Shown: piece after piece, positions 1-10,092 of the stretch | Position numbering within the stretch: the stretch's first letter is position 1 | Layout of the letters: the number at the start of each line of letters is the position of its first letter | Origin: Lactarius indigo | Taxonomy: Eukaryota > Basidiomycota > Agaricomycetes > Russulales > Russulaceae | DNA: 64,000 bases | Assembly (NCBI GenBank): GCA_025766275.1 | Contig: JAFKAC010000096.1 | Coordinates: 152,647 to 216,646 of the forward strand | Direction: 5' to 3' | Translations under genes and position numbers: made by a program | Notes under the pieces: model-generated | What the model saw: only the letters and a program-made list of their open reading frames with translations | Database searches by the model: none | What the model was told of the DNA's origin: nothing

Positions 1-35
1 ATTGCTACTTCCTTTAGCAATTCCTACATCGGAAC

Positions 36-141
36 CGACGTCGGGTGGCCCATGAATTCCGGAAGAATTTTGTGCGTCGGCCGACGTCGGTTGGCCCATG
101 AGTTATGAGGGGTTCTTCCCGTCGGATGGCCCATGAGTTAT
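36..141. repeat. Short degenerate direct repeats at the left edge
   Basis: A motif reading roughly GTCGGNTGGCCCATGARTT occurs three times, at about 36-58, 82-105 and 120-141, spaced about 40-45 bp. The first two also share an upstream GACGTCGG palindrome-like core. No coding sense is visible. They may be part of a mobile element that continues left of the window; that is inference. Confidence 0.5.
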
Positions 142-146
142 GAAAG

Positions 147-533
147 TCATGGCAGATCATTGGCTGGCAAAAGCGTGTTAGTGATGGAGGGGACAGCGTC
201 CCACAGTGCTTGAGAGTTGATGGCAGGGACAGTGGGTTCTTCAGACTCAGGGGAGCCCATAGTGGAATCCTGCGGGGATCGCCCAGCCGCAGGGGGGGAG
301 GAGGAAGGTATGATGATGGGATCGAGGGGGTCCCAATGGGCGTTCCCGTCTTCCCTTAGACGGGGTTGTCCATGGCCGTCAGCGACGATGGGACCAATGG
401 TAGCAGCGTTGTAAGTCCCCGAATTATTCAAGGGACCTGTGGAGGGTGTGGCGAGAGGGAGGGGGAGTTCAGTGAGTTTGGTGGGAGAGGAATAGTCGTG
501 GCGAGGAAGGATAAAGTTGGCGTCGGACGCCAT
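147..533 (-). CDS. Hypothetical 128-aa proline/serine-rich protein, possibly the start of a mobile-element ORF
   Basis: An ATG-initiated 128-codon frame on the minus strand, rich in Pro, Ser, Thr and Asn, beginning MASDANFILPRHDYSS. I do not recognise a domain. Upstream (534-730) on the same strand is a short leader with a TATAAAG (about 716-722) next to a perfect 16-bp palindrome (AGGGCTCTGAAGCCCT). That layout, a compact promoter, a short leader and then a low-complexity first ORF, recalls the 5' end of an LTR retrotransposon gag, but no reverse transcriptase or LTR pair is in view because the window begins here. It could equally be a non-coding frame in repeat DNA. Confidence 0.25.
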   Translation of the reverse strand: MASDANFILPRHDYSSPTKLTELPLPLATPSTGPLNNSGTYNAATIGPIVADGHGQPRLREDGNAHWDPLDPIIIPSSSPPAAGRSPQDSTMGSPESEEPTVPAINSQALWDAVPSITNTLLPANDLP

Positions 534-705
534 GTTGGATGGCTGAAGGAGGTCGCGAGCTAGGCCCAGGCGGTTTCCCCAACAGTGAGCAAAGGTATTT
601 GGAAGTTGTATTTAGCAGCAAGTAGACTAGAACCAGCACTAGCTCTAAGGAGATGGTGGTGGTACGAGGAAAAGAGGGATGAATCTTAGTGCCATTCTCT
701 CAGGG

Positions 706-730
706 CTTCAGAGCCCTTTATAGCACAGTC
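706..730 (-). promoter_or_regulatory. TATA-like box with adjoining perfect palindrome
   Basis: Read on the minus strand, GCTATAAAGGGCTCTGAAGC: a TATAAAG element running into AGGGCTCTGAAGCCCT, which is its own reverse complement. It lies about 180 bp upstream of the ATG at 533. A promoter role is inferred from position and motif only. Confidence 0.3.
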
Positions 731-1129
731 TGTCCTATTCTCCGTGTTCCCGTGCGTCTCGCATAAGTGCGCGCCTTTAGAAACTTTGGGGCGATGGGTC
801 CTCAACCCAAGTGGACCTGTATACAATATTACGCGCCGTGCAGAGGCATGCACGACCGATAGCGCGTCCTCATACTTCCCAGAACCCAAGGCAGCCCGGG
901 TTGTTTGGGGAGTGTCCCTGCGCGCAGAGGCAACCTTAACACAACATATGGGACCCAGAAGATGGGCCTGAGATTTCGAATGATTTTCAACTCCACTCTC
1001 TGACCCACAGTTCTGCGTAGACTGTGATATGGGCACAGAGCCTCCTTAGCGTGTACTGACGCCAGATATCGTACAGAGCGTAGGACAGTACCTGCGCGAT
1101 GGCCGTCCTGAACGTTCGAACGTTGAAAC

Positions 1130-1345
1130 CTCCGCTTGTATCGGGAATCACAAGTTGCTACTTGGCCGCGGAGGATCTTGTTGGATATTACTGGTTGATT
1201 AACCACGTCCAAATTTTGTAGGATGGACGAACTACTCGCTAAGAGAACACAACGCACATGGTATGTGTAACAAAGGCCGATTTTGAATCGGATTATGACA
1301 ACGATATGTGCGGACTTGAATCAATGAATCCGACAGGCGGGGGAG
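1130..1345 (+). other. Diverged copy of CHAT-gene 3' flanking DNA
   Basis: This stretch resembles the DNA just downstream of the CHAT pseudogene at about 24,760-24,990. Shared blocks include a GTAGGATATTACxxTTG-like segment, TTAACCACG, a GTAGGNTGGACGNACT-like segment, CATGGTATGTGTAA/CTTGTATGTGTAA and CCGACAGGCGG. No CHAT coding sequence is left here. It looks like the trace of an earlier CHAT gene whose body was deleted or lies to the left, and it sets the order CHAT flank then DUF6533 unit, as seen again at 24,700-25,250. Confidence 0.5.
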
Positions 1346-2860
1346 CGGATATTTTGGAAAAGGTGTAGGGGAAGGGAACAGGGGAGGGAATGAAGGTGTG
1401 TGAGGAAGGGAGGGGAAAGTAAGAGCGAAGCTGTGAAGGCGAGGATCGGGGGACAGCGAGTAAACGACCGGTGTTCAGTCGAAACCGAAACCGATCAGGC
1501 CTCGATCCGGAGACGACTGGAGAAAGAGGCCAGGTCTGACGGCGATGATTGGGCCCATTGATTTCAGTCCTGCGAATGTAGAGCTGGAGGTATCGTTGAT
1601 GAAACCTGGCTCGACCTGGGATCAAGGGAAAAGGCGTGGGCGACGCACAGATACATTCGGCAAGAAAGAGGCGGGTTGCGCACAAGGAGAAATGGAACGC
1701 GAGGAAAATAGAACGGGGACGGGAACGGGAATGGAACGTGAAGGCGGAGTGACAAAATAAGAGGTAGGAAATCCAAGAGCAAACCGGGAAGAAAGAGGGC
1801 GTTACGAGCGAGACCTAGTGAAGGTGAAGGCCAAAATGATTGAATCGTCGGGGACTAGGGCAAGAGGCAAAGGAACACTTTAGAAAAGGAAAGAAAAAGG
1901 GACGCACACGAGAATAAATCGTGGCTTCGGGGCCCGATCGAAGTGCGGCGTGGTGATAGCGTGGTGATAGCGACAACCCAGTGGAGTGGGCCATGTCGAA
2001 AAAAAGATAGATGATAACGATGGCCCGAATGAAGACGGACATGATAGGGACATATGTGCAGGATGGAGAGGGGCCGGAAAAGTTGACATGAGGCGAATGG
2101 ACATACTAGTCACGAGTGTACGCACCGTATCCTGTGGCGTGGGCATGTTTGAGACGTAGGCCAAGTGCCAGTACACGGCAGGAACGAGGCTGGGCCACCA
2201 AGCTATCGAGGTCGTGGGATCACGACATGGAGTAGTGAAATGTTGAGAGCGATGCCGGATCAACGATCCCCGATTACGTGGTGGTCGCGGTGGTGGCAGT
2301 GGATGATGTGGATCCCTGCGGAGTTGCGCCTCACAGACCTTACAGCTTACAGGCCTCACCAATCGCCTTCCCAATCATGTAATAGATTACCCACGGCTTT
2401 ATTACAACCAGCGAAAGATACTGAGGTTTGAGTTGGAGGACTTATCGACTCATCCATTGCGTAATTCTTGGCCCGAGCCGCGGCCAAGCATGTTTACGAC
2501 TTGGCTTGATGTACTCTAGTGGGGTTGAAATCAAATGTCACTGTATGCGAGATGCTAGCAATCAAATGCGCCCTTCTCCTGATCTTGATGTCATCATGTA
2601 GCGTATGTCACAGTGTGGCAAAATTCGGAGGTTCTTACTGTAACGAAGACACCGATTTGGAAGTGTGGCACTGTCACTGTCAACTAGATGGGGGGACGGG
2701 CTCCGGGGCTGTGCACCTTGCTCATACTGTGTACTGCTCATGCTGTGTACTGACAGTTCTTGTTTTTTATAGATTTGCTTCATGCATGATAAGCGGATCT
2801 ACTTTTGTCCGCCTTGTCTGAACCCTCATATCACCGCGCCGGTCCTGCTTCCTCCTTAAC

Positions 2861-4295
2861 ATGACCGACTGGCAAAGTCCTGCTGTTATCAGTGCAGAAT
2901 ATTGTGCGTCACTGGCAGTCGTGCTTCCCATATTTCCAAATATTTACGTTCGCCTTACAGACGCGCTCCTCAAGCTTTACCACGCGGTATGGGGGGTTCT
3001 CCTGTGAGCACAGTAGTTCTCAGCTTCGTCTAACTAAAAATACTAAATTTATTCTCATACAAGCTGGGAGTTTGTCGTGAACATCGGATTTGAATACTCT
3101 GTCTTCACTGGAAAGCGAAAGTTTCGCTCATCGTTTTTGGTACGTCGCATGCAGCCCAGACAGGAATGCGAGATTATCAACTCAAGCTGGTACATACAGC
3201 TTTATTTGGGAGCTCGGTGGGGTACTTTTGTCAGCGTCATTACTATACTCGTGGGACTCGACCCAGTGAACCGGGTCAACTGCCAGGTACCTTGGCTTCT
3301 CATCATGTTGAGCGAGATCGCGAGACTGAGATTCTACCTAGGCCGTAGTCGTCTTTGTCTTCGTGAGAATATAGGCCATTTATTTCCTCGACTACATGCT
3401 AACATTGGGCCCATGTACTAGTTGTTTTCATATCTCTCGCTAGCTTGTGCCCAGGCCCTGGTAGTGCTGCGCATGTAGACACCCGATTGTCTAACTCCTC
3501 ACCTCACCTCACTGATACAGTACTCTCAGTGCCGCGATATGGGGACTAAACAAGATCGTCATATCAATCGCTGCCGCTGCATGGCTCGCCGATGCTGGTA
3601 CCCTCATTCGTAGTATGTTCATTTCTTCATTTGGCCTTCCGGATATTTCACACATGTGACCCGGGTTTGCGCGATTAGGTACAGTCATTGTTCGTGGAAC
3701 TTGGAGCGAAAGCTTGGGTGGAGCCACTTGCAGAATCATGAATATACCCGACACCAGAACCAACATTCTTGTCTCTTTCGTCACTGACTTGGTGCTTCTT
3801 GTACTCATGCTCACGGGGCTCTTGCGCTGGGAAAATGCCCGTCAGAAAGGCGGCATCTCGTGGGTCCTGTATACTCAGGTCAGTATTTTCTCATCTCGGA
3901 TACTACCGTACATGCCACAATGATCTTTGAGGCTGATAACGACGGCAGGGCTTGGCATGGATGATAATTGTCGCTGTAGCCGAGGCACCTATCGTAGTAC
4001 GTTTTCCAAAAATGGATACTATGACCCAGGCGACTGATACGAGCTCGCCAGGTATTCATTCTGTTGGACCTGAATGGTATGCAGTGCATTTCTTTCACAC
4101 GACGAGACTGGGTATTCACCAAAAGAGGGTTCTCACAGATCCAATGAGCCTCGTATGTCATGAACGAAATATTCCGAACAAGGGACTGACTGACCTGATA
4201 TCGTAGATGTTTCAACTCCCTAAAAGTTGGTGTCTCGTCCCGAGAGAATCATGCGAATTCCCTGATTGTTTTCCCTTTATTTAGCAATAACTATG
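2861..4295 (+). pseudogene. DUF6533-like multi-pass membrane protein gene, copy A, 5' part
   Basis: Copy A of a family I recognise as the fungal DUF6533-type integral membrane proteins. Exon pieces in order: a start reading MTDWQSPAVISAEY, LLKLYHAVWGVL, WEFVVNIGFEYSVFTGKRKF (about 3066-3138), YLGARWGTFVSVITILVGLD, AAIWGLNKIVI-like (about 3530), NILVSFVTDLVLLVLMLTGL plus RWENARQKGG (about 3760-3860), GLAWMIIVAVAEAPIV (3951-4000), VFILLDLN and DPMSL, then MFQLPK (4206-4225). Each piece is followed by a plausible GT donor. The reading breaks at 4295, where an element has entered the last intron/exon junction; the final exon is 8.4 kb away at 12,728. The gene is therefore interrupted, although intron-like removal of the whole insert is not formally excluded. 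Family function is unknown to me; it is membrane-embedded by its hydrophobic segments. Confidence 0.65.
4291..4295. repeat. Left target-site duplication (CTATG) of the outer element
   Basis: CTATG occurs directly before the outer element start (4296) and again directly after its end (12,728-12,732). In unit B the uninterrupted site reads ATTATGACCATAGG, so the duplicate is explained by insertion. Confidence 0.6.
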
Positions 4296-4740
4296 TGATG
4301 AACAGCACAGTAGAAGGGCATACTCACAGAGTGCAAAAGGTGTCTGTGGTGAGATATGCTAGAGTGCTTGAAGCAGCAACAGGGGGTCAGGCAAGTGAAG
4401 CAAGAGTGTTGTCTGGCACACAAACAGTGAGAACTGATATTATACATTGGAGGGAAGGGGAGCTTACCTGGCACACAAACAGTGAGAACTGATGTGGACC
4501 AGGAGCGTACATGCTACTCTACTTATACACTTTCTGGGAGTGACATTATACAAGGGATGTAACACCAGTCACGCACTACAAGATAGTCATTGTTCTACAA
4601 ATGGACAAAGGAGTGGACGTTCTGAGAACAAGGACAGAAAGGACAAGGAGAGTCTAGAAGTAAGTGATATCATAATGACATCATAATAAGGATAGAACAA
4701 AAAGAGAACAAAGAAAGATACAAGAACGCATAGTACAATG

Positions 4741-4745
4741 AACGG
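4741..4745. repeat. Target-site duplication AACGG, left copy
   Basis: AACGG immediately precedes the left LTR; the same five bases follow the right LTR at 12,556-12,560. This is a standard 5-bp Ty3/gypsy integration footprint. Confidence 0.9.
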
Positions 4746-5254
4746 TGTTACGCTCCACCGGCGTCAGTCCGACTTGGACTTAAGAGAGGCGTAATCGACT
4801 TAGCGAAAGACAGGCAAATGGGGATCACGTGTCAACCCAATGCGAGCTGAACAGGGGCACTCGGGCACACGCTGCAGCTAAAGGTGAAGAAGGAGTATCC
4901 TATGAATGGATACAAGCGGAAGCACACTTAGCCCAAGACTAAGGCAGATGGAAGACGAGTCAAGTGGTGGATTGAAGAAGACCAAGATGGGGACTCTTGG
5001 TCTTCCGAGTCAACTACTTATACAAATACGCGCGGGCTTTAAAGCGCCGCTGGAACAATCGGTGACCAATAGCGTAACTAGCTCGAACCCTAGTACAGCT
5101 ATCCTAGGAATGAGTCATACGTGAGTCACAATCACATGCGAACTACTACGCTGACTGATACGATGTAAGAGTCCATGACTAATGCTGATACCGGACCGTA
5201 GTCATAACCGGTCATGAGTCGTGTGTGATGAGTCGTTAAGTCCGTACCGTAACA
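4746..5254 (-). repeat. 3' LTR of the gypsy element (509 bp)
   Basis: It begins TGTTACGCTCC and ends CCGTAACA, giving short inverted TGTTACG/CGTAACA termini. By eye it matches the right LTR base for base. It contains a perfect 10-bp inverted repeat, GAAGACCAAG (4977-4986) and CTTGGTCTTC (4996-5005), separated by nine bases. Confidence 0.93.
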
Positions 5255-5269
5255 TCACCCCCTTTTCAA
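5255..5269 (-). other. Polypurine tract next to the 3' LTR
   Basis: On the minus strand TTGAAAAGGGGGTGA directly precedes the LTR. A purine run ending at the LTR edge is the plus-strand priming site expected for LTR retrotransposons. Confidence 0.75.
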
Positions 5270-5286
5270 GAGTGAGGCCCACCTCA

Positions 5287-8200
5287 CTAGTCCGCTACCG
5301 ATTCCTGTCTCATTTTCTCCGCCTCATCCTCCATTCGTGCTAATATGTTAGCGCGCTCGAGCCGATAAAGACTGTCCTTTTTGTCATCAACCACCAGCTG
5401 CCTTTCCAACTGTAGCTGCCGAATCCTCTTCTCCAATTGGTCCTCGGCAAACGCAAACTGCCGGAACCGGCGCAGTTCTTGGGTGAGAGTGACATCCCCG
5501 ATGCGCATAAGCAGCAGGTCAGTGGGGTGTCGATCGCGGAGCATGAAATACTCCTCGTGTGGGATAAATGCGCGATTGTTCTTGGGGAGATGGGGAGTGG
5601 CGTAAAGTGGTTTACCGTAAAGGAGGCCCGACCCCGGAGCTAATCCGAGTACGAAGGGGTCTCCTCCTCGGATAACCTGTACGTGGGAGGCTTGTACCGT
5701 CGGTCCGTTGGGGAGTTTGATCGGGAACGGAATGTAATCGGGTCCTCGATTGACCCGGAACCCTTCAGGGACGACGGCCCTGGTTGCGGGGTCTCGTTCG
5801 CCCATTGGTGTATAACGAGCCGCTTGTGCCACGGCAACTCGTCCTCGGTGTAGAGGCCCCCCCGCTGCGTCGACGAGGAAGGGAGTGGCGGCTGGATCTT
5901 CAGCGTAGAATTCATGGTTAAGGAATGCGTGCCTGATGGGGTAGTGGTCTCTAAGCTCGTCTTCATCCTCATCCTCGTCCAATACTCCTTCCGCTCCTTC
6001 ATCATTCGGCGTCGGCAGGCGGCGATATGCAGTTGCTCCCGCTGCCACTGCGCCGCCGTCTCCTTCCATTCTTGTTCGTACTTCTCTATGGCGTTGGGTG
6101 GCTTCACCACGCGGGACAGCTGCTTGAAGCCGAAAGAGTTCGTCTTCCGTGAGGAAGACTTCGGGCTCACCGGTGTCGGGGTTTGTGAGGGCGTACATTG
6201 GCGGAGGTACTGGTTGAGTTGTTGCTGGATCGTCGTCGACAACTCCCTGTAGGGGCAAAGGGAATCGTTGCAGTGTCTGGCGCAGTTCTTCACCAGTGAT
6301 AGGGCCGTCTTCCTCATGCTGCATGGAGGGACGGCTTCCTCTCGCAGTTCTAACGACTGCGGTGTCGTCGGCGGAGTCGGGGTCGACAAGCGTGGTGGAG
6401 GAGTCGTTGACGAGGGTAGAGAGGAGTGCAAGCTGGTCATCGCGTCGAGTAGAGGACATGGAATGAATGGGAGATGGGGACTTATCACGACAGGAGGTTC
6501 CCCTTATATGTGTTTCTCTGTCGGGGTTAGAATGTTTGAAGTCCCGAACGGCTTCATCGGCAAATACGTCATCCTTATCTATCCATTGATTGTCGGAGTC
6601 CGGATAACCCTTCCATTTGACAAGGTACTGGAGTCGACGTCTTCTGCCGAACCGCCGAGAGTCTAGAATCTTCTCGACCTCGTATTCTTCTTCGTTATCA
6701 ACCAAATCTGGTGGTGGGCGCTGATAGTTTGGTCCGTGCGTGGGTGTTTCACGATAAGGTGTGAGAAGATCTATGTGGAAGACATCGTGGATGCTCCACT
6801 GCGTGGGAAGTTCGAGGCGATAGTTGACAGGGGACATCACCTGGATGACCTTAAATGGTCCGTGGCGCTTTGCGGCTAGTTTTGCGGTTGGTTGATGGGT
6901 GCGTAGGTGGCGTCCTTCTAGCCACACGAGGTCTCCTTCCTTGAACTTGGGCGTATCTTTATGCTTGACCCATGACTTCTGCGCCCGGAGCATGCAAGAG
7001 AGGGCGCGTTGTCGTGCTTGTTTGAATTGGTCTAATCTTAGTGACACCTGTGGGATCGGGGAAGGTCTATCGGTCCAATCAGCACGCGGGTTGAACCCGG
7101 ATAGGAGGAAGAAGGGGGACTCCCGCGTGGTTTCGTTAGGCCAGTTGTTATGCGTGAATTCCGCCATAGGCAGATAGCGGACCCAGTCATCTTGTCGTTC
7201 ATTTACCCAGAAGCGGAGGTATTGTTCTAGCCATTGGTTGGTTCGTTCTGATTGGCCGTCGGTTCTGGGGTGATAAGCGGTTGAGATATTTTGACTGATG
7301 CCAAGGATTTTACATATCTCTCGCATAAACTTGGATGCGAAGCGGGGATCGCGATCACTGATAACGCGCGAGGGGAGTCCGAATCGTGCGAAGACGTGAG
7401 AAACATACAGGGCGGCCGTCCCCTCTGCCGTTATCTCTTCGTTGCAGGGGATAAAAACAGCGGCCTTAGTACAATCGTGATCTGTTACCGTTAGAATAGA
7501 GTCGTACCCCCGGGAGATGGGGAGTTTGGTGATAAAGTCCACTGCGATAGTCTCGAATGGCAGGGCTTCTGGTTTTGGGTAGATAGGTTGTAGAGGTGCC
7601 CTGATGGGACGAAGGTTGACTTTGTGTCGTTGGCATTCTGCGCAGCCTTTGACGTAGTCCGTGACGTCATTCCTCATCTGCGGCCACCAATAATGCCGCT
7701 CAGTGAGCTGAAGAGTTCGTTTAATACCGGGGTGACCGTAGACAGGAGAGTCATGGTGAGCTGCGATGATGGTGCGTTTATCGTGGATGCCACCGGTGAC
7801 TACTCGACGTCCATCCTTGTACCACGTTCCTTCAATATCTTTTAGCTTGTGAGCGTCGACCCAGGGTTTTAACTTAGCTGTATCTTGCTCGTAAATTGGG
7901 TGTTCTGGAATCATTTCAACCGGTAAGATCTCGGGTCTCCAATGTGGATGTCGTGGTTCTTCCAACGTGGTGGCGCGTACAAAGACGCTTTCTGGTAACA
8001 CGATTATCCCTTCGTTATCGTTTTCTCCTTGATCGTAGTCTGGTCTCCGTGACAACGTGTCGGCGCGTCCGTTAGAAGTCCCCTTAATATGATGAATCTC
8101 AAAGTCGTATTCTGAGAGTTCAAGTACTTCCCTAGCCACGCGTCTGCTAATCTTCTGGGGCGATTTCCAATATTGCAGATTGAGGTGGTCGGAGAATACT

Positions 8201-10092
8201 TTAATTTTGTGAGGGGAACCTGCTAGAAGGGGTCTCCAGTGACGGAAGGCCTTGACGATCGCCAAAAGTTCAAGGTCGTAAATGTCGTAGTTCCGCTCGG
8301 CTTCATTGAGGGTGGATGAATAGTAGCCGATGGGGTGTCGTTTGCCGTCCGCTTTGCGTTGTAGGAGAACGGCTCCGGTCGCAAATCCTGATGCGTCGAC
8401 CTCTAGTTCGAATTGCTGAGTGAGGTCCGGGTGTGCGAGGACAGGTTCACTAGTGACAAGGGTTTTGAGGTCTTGGAACGCCTTCTCTTCTTCGGTTCCC
8501 CAATGCCACTCAGTGTCTTTTCGTGTGAGTTTGTTAAGAGGTCGTGCTTTGGTTGCGAATCCTCGTATGAAGGGTCGGTAAAAATTGCAAAAACCCAGAA
8601 AAGAGCGGACGTCCTTAACTTTGGTTGGCGTAGGCCAGTCTTTGATGCCCGAAATTTTGACGGGGTCCATGCGTGTCACCCCCTTTTCAAGGATTACCCC
8701 CAGGTAATCCATGCGCGGGGAGTGGAAGAGGCATTTCTCAAGTTTATAATACAGGTCGTGCTCCGCGGATACGCGGAGGACGTCTTTAACTGCTTCGATG
8801 TGGTCGGGTAAGGAGTGATTAAGTCCCGTGGCGATACCGATGTCGTCCATGTAGACCCTAATAGTTGTGCCGCGTTTTTCGTGTTTCGCGATGATGTCCC
8901 TGAAGATGAAGTTCATCATGGTCTGGAACGTCGCCGGGGAATTGGTTAAGCCGAAAAACATCACCGTTGGTTCGAATAGTCCATAGCGTGTTTTGAACGC
9001 CGCTTTCTCCTCGTCTCCTTCTTTGATACGTATGTTGTTGTAGCCCCATCTAACGTCGAGCTTTGTATAGATGTGGGCGTTGCTGAGATCAGTGATAAGG
9101 TCGGAAATGAGGGGGAGTGGGTATTGATTGCGGATGGTGACCGCGTTGATTCTTCGGTAGTCCTGAACGGGCCGTAATTTACCGTCCTTCTTTTTGATGA
9201 AGAAGAAGGACGACGCGTATGGGGATTTAGAGGGTCGTATGTACCCCTTTTTCAGTTGTTCGTCGATCCACTCGCGTAATTTCTTGTCTTCTTCTTGAGT
9301 CATAGGGTATATCTTACAGTCTATAGCGTCGGCTGTTCCGGGTTTGAATTCGATAGCGTGGTCCCAGGGCCTGCTGGGTGGAAACCTGTCCGATGCTTCT
9401 TCACTGAAGAGACGTTCGAATTCTCGATACTCGGGGGGTAACTCAGCTTTAGTGGTGTATTGTTGAGCGGCAATAGTGAGGTCGGTAGCAGTAGCTCTAA
9501 TTCGGCATCCTTCCTCGAATTGTTGTCGTTGTTCGTCCGTGATAACGCAAGAGTGTACAACTTCATAGTCGTCGTTTTGGACGGTGGCTGCGGCCATTAT
9601 TGGTGTGGTTTTGACGTAGGGATTGGTGGAACGGATGATGATGGGGAGCATATCTTCGTGAATGGCTGCCTGTGACCATTTGATATGTGGGTCGTAGATA
9701 GCGAGCCAGGGGTATCCTAGGACAATGTCCTCGTTTCCAATGTCCGTAATGAGGAAACGGATTTCCTTATGAATGCCTTTAGTCTGAACGTCAACGTCGG
9801 TATAATGGGTGATACGTCCTGACTTATTTTCCGTGTTGTCAATGTTCCATATTTTTTTTGGGATGTCGAGTGATTTGGTCCCAAGCCCCATCCTTTTTGC
9901 GAAGGAGGGTTTCATGAAGCAATGGGTTGCTCCTGAGTCGACTAGTGCTCGTATGTCGGCCATTGCGTAACTGGTGCGAATCGATACTGGAACTCTCATA
10001 GAACGATAGCGAGTCATGATTACACTGTTACAATTAACTGCCCTCACCCAGGCCGATGGGTTCAGGCGTCCTGAAAACCCTCCTTCTTCCAC
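5287..10092 (-). CDS. pol: Pol polyprotein of the Ty3/gypsy element (up to 1601 codons, -1 frame after Gag)
   Basis: This frame encodes the enzymes of reverse transcription and integration. Aspartic protease: DSGATH at residues 52-57. Reverse transcriptase: KKKDGKLRPVQDYRRIN (about 300-316) and YMDD at 414-417. RNase H: EVDASG at 564-569 and SRRPDY near 681. Integrase: zinc-binding HHDSPVYGH..CAEC (about 779-820), then D852, D913 and E949. The chromodomain spans about 1135-1190 (EVEKILDSRR, YLVKWKGYP, W1170). A further roughly 410 residues follow the chromodomain (nt 5287-6519), low-complexity and acidic and then a charged helical tail; this is unusual because the chromodomain is normally C-terminal. 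The frame overlaps gag by 31 nt, and expression should depend on -1 frameshifting, so the first codons shown are part of the shift region and not a true start. Confidence 0.93.
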   Translation of the reverse strand: MEEGGFSGRLNPSAWVRAVNCNSVIMTRYRSMRVPVSIRTSYAMADIRALVDSGATHCFMKPSFAKRMGLGTKSLDIPKKIWNIDNTENKSGRITHYTDVDVQTKGIHKEIRFLITDIGNEDIVLGYPWLAIYDPHIKWSQAAIHEDMLPIIIRSTNPYVKTTPIMAAATVQNDDYEVVHSCVITDEQRQQFEEGCRIRATATDLTIAAQQYTTKAELPPEYREFERLFSEEASDRFPPSRPWDHAIEFKPGTADAIDCKIYPMTQEEDKKLREWIDEQLKKGYIRPSKSPYASSFFFIKKKDGKLRPVQDYRRINAVTIRNQYPLPLISDLITDLSNAHIYTKLDVRWGYNNIRIKEGDEEKAAFKTRYGLFEPTVMFFGLTNSPATFQTMMNFIFRDIIAKHEKRGTTIRVYMDDIGIATGLNHSLPDHIEAVKDVLRVSAEHDLYYKLEKCLFHSPRMDYLGVILEKGVTRMDPVKISGIKDWPTPTKVKDVRSFLGFCNFYRPFIRGFATKARPLNKLTRKDTEWHWGTEEEKAFQDLKTLVTSEPVLAHPDLTQQFELEVDASGFATGAVLLQRKADGKRHPIGYYSSTLNEAERNYDIYDLELLAIVKAFRHWRPLLAGSPHKIKVFSDHLNLQYWKSPQKISRRVAREVLELSEYDFEIHHIKGTSNGRADTLSRRPDYDQGENDNEGIIVLPESVFVRATTLEEPRHPHWRPEILPVEMIPEHPIYEQDTAKLKPWVDAHKLKDIEGTWYKDGRRVVTGGIHDKRTIIAAHHDSPVYGHPGIKRTLQLTERHYWWPQMRNDVTDYVKGCAECQRHKVNLRPIRAPLQPIYPKPEALPFETIAVDFITKLPISRGYDSILTVTDHDCTKAAVFIPCNEEITAEGTAALYVSHVFARFGLPSRVISDRDPRFASKFMREICKILGISQNISTAYHPRTDGQSERTNQWLEQYLRFWVNERQDDWVRYLPMAEFTHNNWPNETTRESPFFLLSGFNPRADWTDRPSPIPQVSLRLDQFKQARQRALSCMLRAQKSWVKHKDTPKFKEGDLVWLEGRHLRTHQPTAKLAAKRHGPFKVIQVMSPVNYRLELPTQWSIHDVFHIDLLTPYRETPTHGPNYQRPPPDLVDNEEEYEVEKILDSRRFGRRRRLQYLVKWKGYPDSDNQWIDKDDVFADEAVRDFKHSNPDRETHIRGTSCRDKSPSPIHSMSSTRRDDQLALLSTLVNDSSTTLVDPDSADDTAVVRTARGSRPSMQHEEDGPITGEELRQTLQRFPLPLQGVVDDDPATTQPVPPPMYALTNPDTGEPEVFLTEDELFRLQAAVPRGEATQRHREVRTRMEGDGGAVAAGATAYRRLPTPNDEGAEGVLDEDEDEDELRDHYPIRHAFLNHEFYAEDPAATPFLVDAAGGPLHRGRVAVAQAARYTPMGERDPATRAVVPEGFRVNRGPDYIPFPIKLPNGPTVQASHVQVIRGGDPFVLGLAPGSGLLYGKPLYATPHLPKNNRAFIPHEEYFMLRDRHPTDLLLMRIGDVTLTQELRRFRQFAFAEDQLEKRIRQLQLERQLVVDDKKDSLYRLERANILARMEDEAEKMRQESVAD
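5640..6488 (-). CDS. Long overlapping frame inside the Pol C-terminal extension (282 codons)
   Basis: An ATG-started frame on the same strand but in another phase lies wholly inside the region coding the post-chromodomain extension. It has 282 codons without a stop, Pro/Ser/Thr-rich at the N-terminus and with a basic, Glu/Arg-rich middle (KEYWTRMRMK). The in-frame Pol reading there also looks like protein. The overlap may be a by-product of skewed composition or a genuine extra ORF. I recognise no domain. Confidence 0.2.
   Translation of the reverse strand: MISPHLPFIPCPLLDAMTSLHSSLPSSTTPPPRLSTPTPPTTPQSLELREEAVPPCSMRKTALSLVKNCARHCNDSLCPYRELSTTIQQQLNQYLRQCTPSQTPTPVSPKSSSRKTNSFGFKQLSRVVKPPNAIEKYEQEWKETAAQWQREQLHIAACRRRMMKERKEYWTRMRMKTSLETTTPSGTHSLTMNSTLKIQPPLPSSSTQRGGLYTEDELPWHKRLVIHQWANETPQPGPSSLKGSGSIEDPITFRSRSNSPTDRRYKPPTYRLSEEETPSYSD

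Noticed and set aside
5914..6666. Plus-strand frames across the pol extension
   Set aside because: They lie antisense to pol with no domain character or homology.
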